NCBI GenBank assembly: GCA_938091165.1 | Contig: CALKNK010000001.1 | Location: 1 to 64,000, forward strand | Direction of reading: 5' to 3' | DNA length: 64,000 bases | Source of the DNA: an uncultured Ilumatobacter sp. | GTDB taxonomy: Bacteria > Actinomycetota > Acidimicrobiia > Acidimicrobiales > Ilumatobacteraceae | Shown here: positions 60,408 to 64,000 of the stretch, piece by piece | How the letters are laid out: each line of letters begins with the position of its first letter | Position numbering within the stretch: position 1 is the stretch's first letter | Position numbers and translations under genes: made by a program | Notes under the pieces: generated by a model | Databases searched by the model: none | What the model was told of the DNA's origin: nothing | Seen by the model: the letters and a program-made list of their open reading frames with translations, nothing else

Positions 60408-60703
60408 TAGGTGGGGGGTGCACCCTGCCCGTAACCGGGTCTGGCGGTCTACCGCTCTACGGGGCTACGAGGGCACGAAAGAAACGAAAGAAACGAAAGA
60501 AACGAAAGAAGTCTGTGGCGATTACACAGAACATCTGCCACGGAGCTTTTCTGTGAGCCTGTGAGGCTGCATCGGGTAAACTGGTGTTACCAAAACGCAG
60601 GGGCCACCGTCCTCAGAGCAACAATTTCTGTGCTCAGGTTTCGTCGTGAGCAGCGTCGACGCTGCTGACAACTGCGGCCTTGCTCTTAGGAGTTGCTATC
60701 GAG
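60408..60703 (-). repeat. Dispersed non-coding repeat element, copy 2
   Basis: Read on the minus strand it starts CTCGATAGCAACTCC (60703-60689) and shares with copy 1 the AGTTG-CAGCAGCGTCGA block, the hairpin TGCTCA-CGACGAAACC-TGAGCA (60652-60631), TGAGGACGGTGGCCCCTGCG, a GCAGATGTTCTGTGT block, GACTTCTTTCGT, a tandem array, GTAGCCCC and a G/C-rich palindromic end (GGGTGCACCC). It lacks the internal duplication of copy 1. Like copy 1 it ends about 90-100 bases before a gene read in the element sense (deoD here, metF there). Confidence 0.75.
60475..60510 (-). repeat. Tandem 9-bp repeat inside element copy 2
   Basis: Four perfect units of ACGAAAGAA (TTCTTTCGT in the element sense) occupy 60475-60510. 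Copy 1 has one such unit and then switches to an 8-base GTAACCCC array at the equivalent place. Confidence 0.93.
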
Positions 60704-60756
60704 AAGCAACGCTAGGAACGCAACGACGCATAGGACTGTCTTTACCTTGCCACTCA

Positions 60757-61058
60757 CTAGTTGCCGCATCCTTGAGCCTGAGCTTCTGCGATAGCTCGCT
60801 CGGCTTCGTACTTGTAACCCTGCCCGATGTAACCAGGCTCCAAGAGAGGAAGCAGTGTGTCCTATGTGAATCGGACTGTCTCGCCATCATTGAGTAGATC
60901 GCAAGCCACCACCGCAGCAGGCGTCAGGTCGTTGTCGTCGTTGCTGTCGTTCCAATAGCTGCAGCCCACAACACCAGCAGCAATGACAAGGCCGACGGCA
61001 GCAACGATGCGCTGGTTTCGGCTTGGAAGCTGGCGGCGTATCCGCGACGGGCACTCAC
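60757..61058 (-). pseudogene. Small lipoprotein gene with in-frame TAG and lost start
   Basis: The minus strand reads QRIVAAVGLVIAAGVVGCSY, a lipoprotein-like signal with a cysteine after VVG. An Asp/Asn-rich linker and then TPAAVVACDLLNDGETVRFT follow, before a TAG at 60862-60864. In the same frame the sequence goes on with a convincing protein-like DTLLPLLEPGYIGQGYKYEA and ends AEAQAQGCGN. The two-cysteine C-terminal layout recalls small secreted DUF732-like proteins. No ATG, GTG or TTG opens this frame before the signal; a GTG at 61058 is in another frame. Both defects suggest decay. Confidence 0.6.
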
Positions 61059-61079
61059 CTCGGCCGTCCCGTTAGCAAA

Positions 61080-61472
61080 CTACTCGTAGGTGGTCTTTTC
61101 CTTGACGGCAGCGAATACGGCATCGAGTGCACCGAACACCGCTTGGTTGTCGAGCAGTTTCTGCTGGTCACCCCAGAGCCGAATGTGGCCGTTGATGAAC
61201 GCATCCTGCGCGTTCATCTCACCTGTTGCCACTGCAACTGCGGTATCCCAGGCTTGCTCCATTTTGACGTCCTCGGGATCGGCGACCCCTGCGCCAAACG
61301 AAGCTTCACCATCGCCCACCTGAATGTGATAGGTGACGTCGCCTTCGGGACCGTTGGAAACTACCTGAGTGACGCCAATCTTGTGCGAGGTTGCAACTTC
61401 GCTCATGTGGTCGCTCGCTGCAACCTGCGCAGTGAGCTCGTTGATCCAGTCGAGACTGAGGTATCGGTACAC
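61080..61472 (-). CDS. SCP2 sterol-carrier-like domain protein
   Basis: This 130-residue protein resembles the SCP2 lipid-binding domain. VTYHIQVGDGEASFGAGVAD is the central beta-sheet, and the end region MNAQDAFINGHIRLWGDQQKLLDNQ is the segment in which the GKLKVEGD-like motif usually occurs. It may bind a sterol-like or acyl ligand in the cytosol. It starts at GTG 61472, only 19 bases from the divergent GTG at 61492, so the two genes share a minimal promoter region. Confidence 0.8.
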   Translation of the reverse strand: MYRYLSLDWINELTAQVAASDHMSEVATSHKIGVTQVVSNGPEGDVTYHIQVGDGEASFGAGVADPEDVKMEQAWDTAVAVATGEMNAQDAFINGHIRLWGDQQKLLDNQAVFGALDAVFAAVKEKTTYE

Positions 61473-61491
61473 CCCCGTAGTCTGCCTGATC

Positions 61492-62235
61492 GTGAGCCCG
61501 ATATCCGACGACCATGATCATGGCGTTGACAGCGAAGAGTTTGACGATGGTTGGCACCCATCAGCCGATGTCGAAGAGTGGGTATTTGCGGCGTGGACCG
61601 ATGACGGCACGTTGGGAGTGATCTCAGGCCACCGTCTCACGGGACGCAACGCTTGGTATTGGGCGGCCCTGGCTCGGCACGGACGCCCGCTGTTGCACAT
61701 CACCGACTTTGACGTACCGGTGCGAGTTGCCGACCCGTTCATTGTTAAAGGCGAGGCGATGTGGGCCGAGCACACTCGCGAGGTGCCGATGGAGCAGTGG
61801 ACCATCGGCAATGAAACGTACGCCGCCTCACTCGATGACCCTGAGGAGGCACTCGGTCGCGGGTACGGCGATCCAACGCCGATCGCCTTTGACCTCGAGT
61901 GGTACGCCACGGGAGCGCCTGTGGCTCTCGAGCCTGCGCCTGACATGAGTACCGGATATCAGCAGCGGGGTGTGGTTCATGGAGCGATCGAAATCCTGGG
62001 GGAACCTAAGACGGAACTTTCCGAGGTGCCTGCGCGACGGTGGCATCGTTGGGCTAGTGGTTCTCGACCGGATGGGTCTTCGGTAGGTCTCGGGCCGTTG
62101 CCACTTTCGGAAGTGGTGGCGCACGCTGGGGTGCGTGCTCCGTTCCGGTTCCCCGGTGGGAACACCAGCGACCTCGTGTTGACATCGACAGGGTGGTGCT
62201 ACCGATCTTCCCGCTCGTCCGCTCCGCCGCAGTGA
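61492..62235 (+). CDS. Conserved hypothetical protein of actinobacterial type
   Basis: This protein of about 247 residues starts at GTG 61492 and is soluble, with no signal or membrane segments. It is rich in tryptophan and beta-forming stretches: WVFAAWTDDGTLGVISGHRL, AWYWAALARHGRPLLHITDF and a segment GYQQRGVVHGAIEILGEP. The duplicated beta layout recalls lipocalin-like AttH-type or DUF7064-like proteins, but I cannot confirm this. It is divergent from the SCP2 gene, which hints at a shared role with a hydrophobic ligand. Confidence 0.7.
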   Translation: MSPISDDHDHGVDSEEFDDGWHPSADVEEWVFAAWTDDGTLGVISGHRLTGRNAWYWAALARHGRPLLHITDFDVPVRVADPFIVKGEAMWAEHTREVPMEQWTIGNETYAASLDDPEEALGRGYGDPTPIAFDLEWYATGAPVALEPAPDMSTGYQQRGVVHGAIEILGEPKTELSEVPARRWHRWASGSRPDGSSVGLGPLPLSEVVAHAGVRAPFRFPGGNTSDLVLTSTGWCYRSSRSSAPPQ

Positions 62236-62381
62236 GCGGCGACTGGATGCCCTGGTCGTTGCAGCCGATCAACGATGTGCCGCGACCATTGTCAGTTCCC
62301 ATGCCACACTCGCAAGCCTGATCTACGGCAGGCTGGGGGCGATTTCTCTGGTGCTAACTCAACGAACGAACGAATGACACA

Positions 62382-63209
62382 ATGACTTTCAACACCGACA
62401 TTCTTGACGACTTCACCCACGGCGGGCTGGGTAGCGCGAAGCAGCCGGCGTACCCGGACGTGGTCGTCGAGATGGGCATGGTCGTCGAAGATCGGTCAAG
62501 CCACTTCACTGGCGACATCGCTCGCTGGAACGCAGAGGGAGTCACTTTGCGTGATGCCAATCACTATCTCCGTCACTTCAGCTGGAAGCCCGGCGGCTTT
62601 CTAATCTTTGGCAAGCCGGTCACCCTCGTTCGTCCGACACAGGTGAAGTCTGCAACGCAGCGGGTCACGGCTTCAGGCTCAGTCGCAGGCGACGGCCGAG
62701 CACGTGTCGCTCGTGCGAGCCGCATCTGGGTGGAGGGCAAGCACGATGCTGAACTGCTCGAACATGTGTGGGGTGACGACCTCCGTGATCTTGGGATCGT
62801 CATCGAACCGCTTCACGGCGCTGATGACCTGTCAGCGATGGTCGCTGACTTTCGGCCTGGTACCCAACGCAAGCTTGGCGTACTCCTCGATCACCTTGTC
62901 CCTGGTTCGAAGGAGACACGAATTGCCCAAACCGTGCGCGACCCGAACGTCTTGATCACCGGACATCCGTTCGTCGACGTTTGGGCAGGTATCCGACCCA
63001 GGGTCATCGGCCTAAAGGCGTGGCCGGAGATCCCATATGACCCTGACGTCACGTGGAAAGAAGGGCTTTGCGCTGCGCTCGGAGCACCGTTTGAGGGGTT
63101 TTGGCCGCGGCTCCGCAATCAGGTCAACACGTTTGCCGATCTCACAACCGAACTCGTCGGTGCTGTCGAACAACTCATCGACTTTGTCGCCGACGTCCCA
63201 GAGGACTGA
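62382..63209 (+). CDS. DUF3097 family protein
   Basis: This 275-residue protein matches the actinobacterial DUF3097 family. It has an N-terminal segment with PDVVVEMGMVVEDRSSHFTG, and a Toprim-like core with RASRIWVEGKHDAELLEHVWG (a glutamate-containing motif), LGVLLDHLVPGSKETRIA (Asp-x-x motif) and ITGHPFVDVWAGIRP. The Toprim-like acidic residues suggest metal-dependent nucleic-acid chemistry, but the function has not been established. A strong terminator follows it. Confidence 0.9.
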   Translation: MTFNTDILDDFTHGGLGSAKQPAYPDVVVEMGMVVEDRSSHFTGDIARWNAEGVTLRDANHYLRHFSWKPGGFLIFGKPVTLVRPTQVKSATQRVTASGSVAGDGRARVARASRIWVEGKHDAELLEHVWGDDLRDLGIVIEPLHGADDLSAMVADFRPGTQRKLGVLLDHLVPGSKETRIAQTVRDPNVLITGHPFVDVWAGIRPRVIGLKAWPEIPYDPDVTWKEGLCAALGAPFEGFWPRLRNQVNTFADLTTELVGAVEQLIDFVADVPED

Positions 63210-63316
63210 GCGCAAAGATCGGCTTTGTTTGCGGCCTCGACAGCCGCTGCGCCTGGATCGTTACCGTCTGAGTCAACGCCTCCGATTACCTAGTAGATTC
63301 TCGCTGAAAAAGCCGA

Positions 63317-63340
63317 AGGGCGGGCCCGCAGGCCCGCCCT
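63317..63340. terminator. Bidirectional intrinsic-type terminator
   Basis: AGGGCGGGCC (63317-63326) and GGCCCGCCCT (63331-63340) form a perfect 10-bp G/C-rich stem with loop CGCA. It sits between the convergent DUF3097 and hppA genes. Short A and T runs flank it on both sides (GAAAAAG before, GTTAAGTTTTG after), so it can serve either direction. Confidence 0.88.
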
Positions 63341-63363
63341 CACGTTAAGTTTTGAAGCGTTTA

Positions 63364-64000
63364 TCAGACGAAAGCGCTGGCAAAGACCAGGCTAACGATT
63401 GTCATAACCTTCAAAAGGATGTTCATCGACGGACCCGACGTGTCCTTGAACGGGTCGCCGACAGTGTCGCCGACAACGGCAGCCTTATGGGCGTCAGAAC
63501 CCTTGCCGCCGTGAGCCCCAGCTTCGATGTACTTCTTAGCGTTGTCCCAGGCTCCGCCAGCATTGGCCATAAAAATAGCCAAGGCAAAACCAGTCACGAG
63601 CGCCCCAGCAAGCAACCCGCCGAGCGCATCTACGCTGATAAATCCAACGACGAGCGGCACGACCACGGCGAGGGCGCCCGGAAGGATCATTTCCTTAAGC
63701 GAAGCTTCGGTCGAGATCGCCACACAACGGGCCGAGTCGGGAATGACGCCCGGCTCGCCTTCGCGTAGGCCGGGAATTTCTCGGAATTGACGACGTACTT
63801 CTTCGATCATCTTTGCTGCGGCACGGCCGACGGCGTCGATCGTAAGAGCGGCAAATAGGAACGGCAATGCTGCGCCAATGAAGAGTCCAGCGAAAACCTC
63901 AACCTCGCCGATGTCGAGGTTGAGTTCAGTCGAACCACCCGAGGCCGTCTTGATAGCGAACTCGAAGCTCTTAAAAAGAGCGAGGGCGGTGAGCGCTGCG
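63364..64000 (-). CDS. hppA: Membrane-bound pyrophosphatase HppA, C-terminal part (cut by window edge)
   Basis: The frame is open from its stop at 63364-63366 to the window edge, so the N-terminal part lies outside. Visible parts are membrane spans (LFAALTIDAVGRAA, VVVPLVVGFISVDALGGLLAG, FALAIFMANAGGAWDNAKKY) and the conserved catalytic segment GDTVGDPFKDTSGPSMNILLK near the C-terminus. The enzyme couples pyrophosphate hydrolysis to pumping of protons (or sodium) across the membrane. The Ala/Lys that decides potassium dependence would lie near GGAWDNAKKYIE: the segment reads GAHGGKGSDAHKAAVVGDT, and the residue after GSDAH is Lys, which suggests a potassium-independent pump. Confidence 0.95.
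   Translation of the reverse strand, partial: AALTALALFKSFEFAIKTASGGSTELNLDIGEVEVFAGLFIGAALPFLFAALTIDAVGRAAAKMIEEVRRQFREIPGLREGEPGVIPDSARCVAISTEASLKEMILPGALAVVVPLVVGFISVDALGGLLAGALVTGFALAIFMANAGGAWDNAKKYIEAGAHGGKGSDAHKAAVVGDTVGDPFKDTSGPSMNILLKVMTIVSLVFASAFV

Noticed and set aside
1..64000. Prophage, integrative element or genomic island
   Set aside because: No integrase, transposase, phage structural or conjugation gene is present, and neither tRNA gene is followed by an integrase or a repeated tRNA end.

Overview
This window looks like chromosomal DNA of a free-living actinobacterium, most likely of the class Acidimicrobiia (Ilumatobacter-like). The evidence is moderately high G+C, many GTG starts, tightly packed genes with 4-base ATGA overlaps, mycofactocin-system genes, an F420-type flavin-split-barrel remnant, an MprAB-like two-component pair, a DUF3097 gene, and actinobacterial forms of purH, sucCD and hppA. 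I see no prophage, insertion sequence, CRISPR array, rRNA or replication origin. The taxonomic assignment is inferred from gene content only.

Layout. 0-9.2 kb: tRNA-Lys, a broken F420-type gene, an acyl-CoA synthetase, a DrrAB-like ABC exporter, a large sulfatase, a flavin-split-barrel protein, an ArsI/CadI-like VOC protein with a palindromic operator-like site, and a Crp/Fnr regulator. 9.2-16 kb (mostly +): ispD-ispF-rlmB, tRNA-Thr, a HAL2-type phosphatase, an SDR, a serine/glycine nonapeptide-repeat membrane protein, a 2-oxoglutarate/Fe(II) oxygenase and a ROK sugar kinase. 16-29.7 kb (all -): a mycofactocin-linked electron-transfer island. It holds an ETF alpha subunit, a FixC-like flavoprotein, a FixX-like ferredoxin, an ETF beta subunit, MftE, MftF, an alanine-racemase-like protein and a membrane acyltransferase. 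Upstream of these lie a cNMP-binding protein, a DedA protein, a GH3 glucosidase beside the stump of a GH13 alpha-glucosidase, and a mycofactocin-type FadH/OYE oxidoreductase. The maturation genes mftA-D are not in the window.

30-45 kb (mostly +): a decayed SDR, a solitary DNA methyltransferase with an odd C-terminal domain, an MFS permease, a CbxX-type AAA ATPase, a ferredoxin/P450 pair, a crcB pair (-), an MprAB-like two-component system with a secreted helical protein, an ABC-F ATPase, PcrA helicase and a flavodoxin. 45-64 kb: a B12-binding mutase subunit beside sucCD, purH, a frameshifted metF, two tandem SGNH acyltransferases, malate dehydrogenase, a Bcr/CflA transporter, a nucleoside phosphorylase, an SCP2 protein, DUF3097, and the C-terminal part of the membrane pyrophosphatase HppA, cut by the window edge.

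Two observations stand out. The first is the island coupling mycofactocin-cluster enzymes (MftE, MftF, OYE) to a complete Fix/ETF-like electron-transfer chain plus an alanine-racemase-like protein of unknown role. The second is a dispersed non-coding repeat present as two inverted copies (about 51.4-51.8 kb and 60.4-60.7 kb). Each copy ends about 90-100 bases upstream of a gene (metF, deoD), carries a hairpin and contains a different short tandem repeat. In addition, five genes in the window are visibly broken (F420-type protein, alpha-glucosidase, SDR, metF, small lipoprotein), which points to ongoing gene loss or, less likely, assembly errors.
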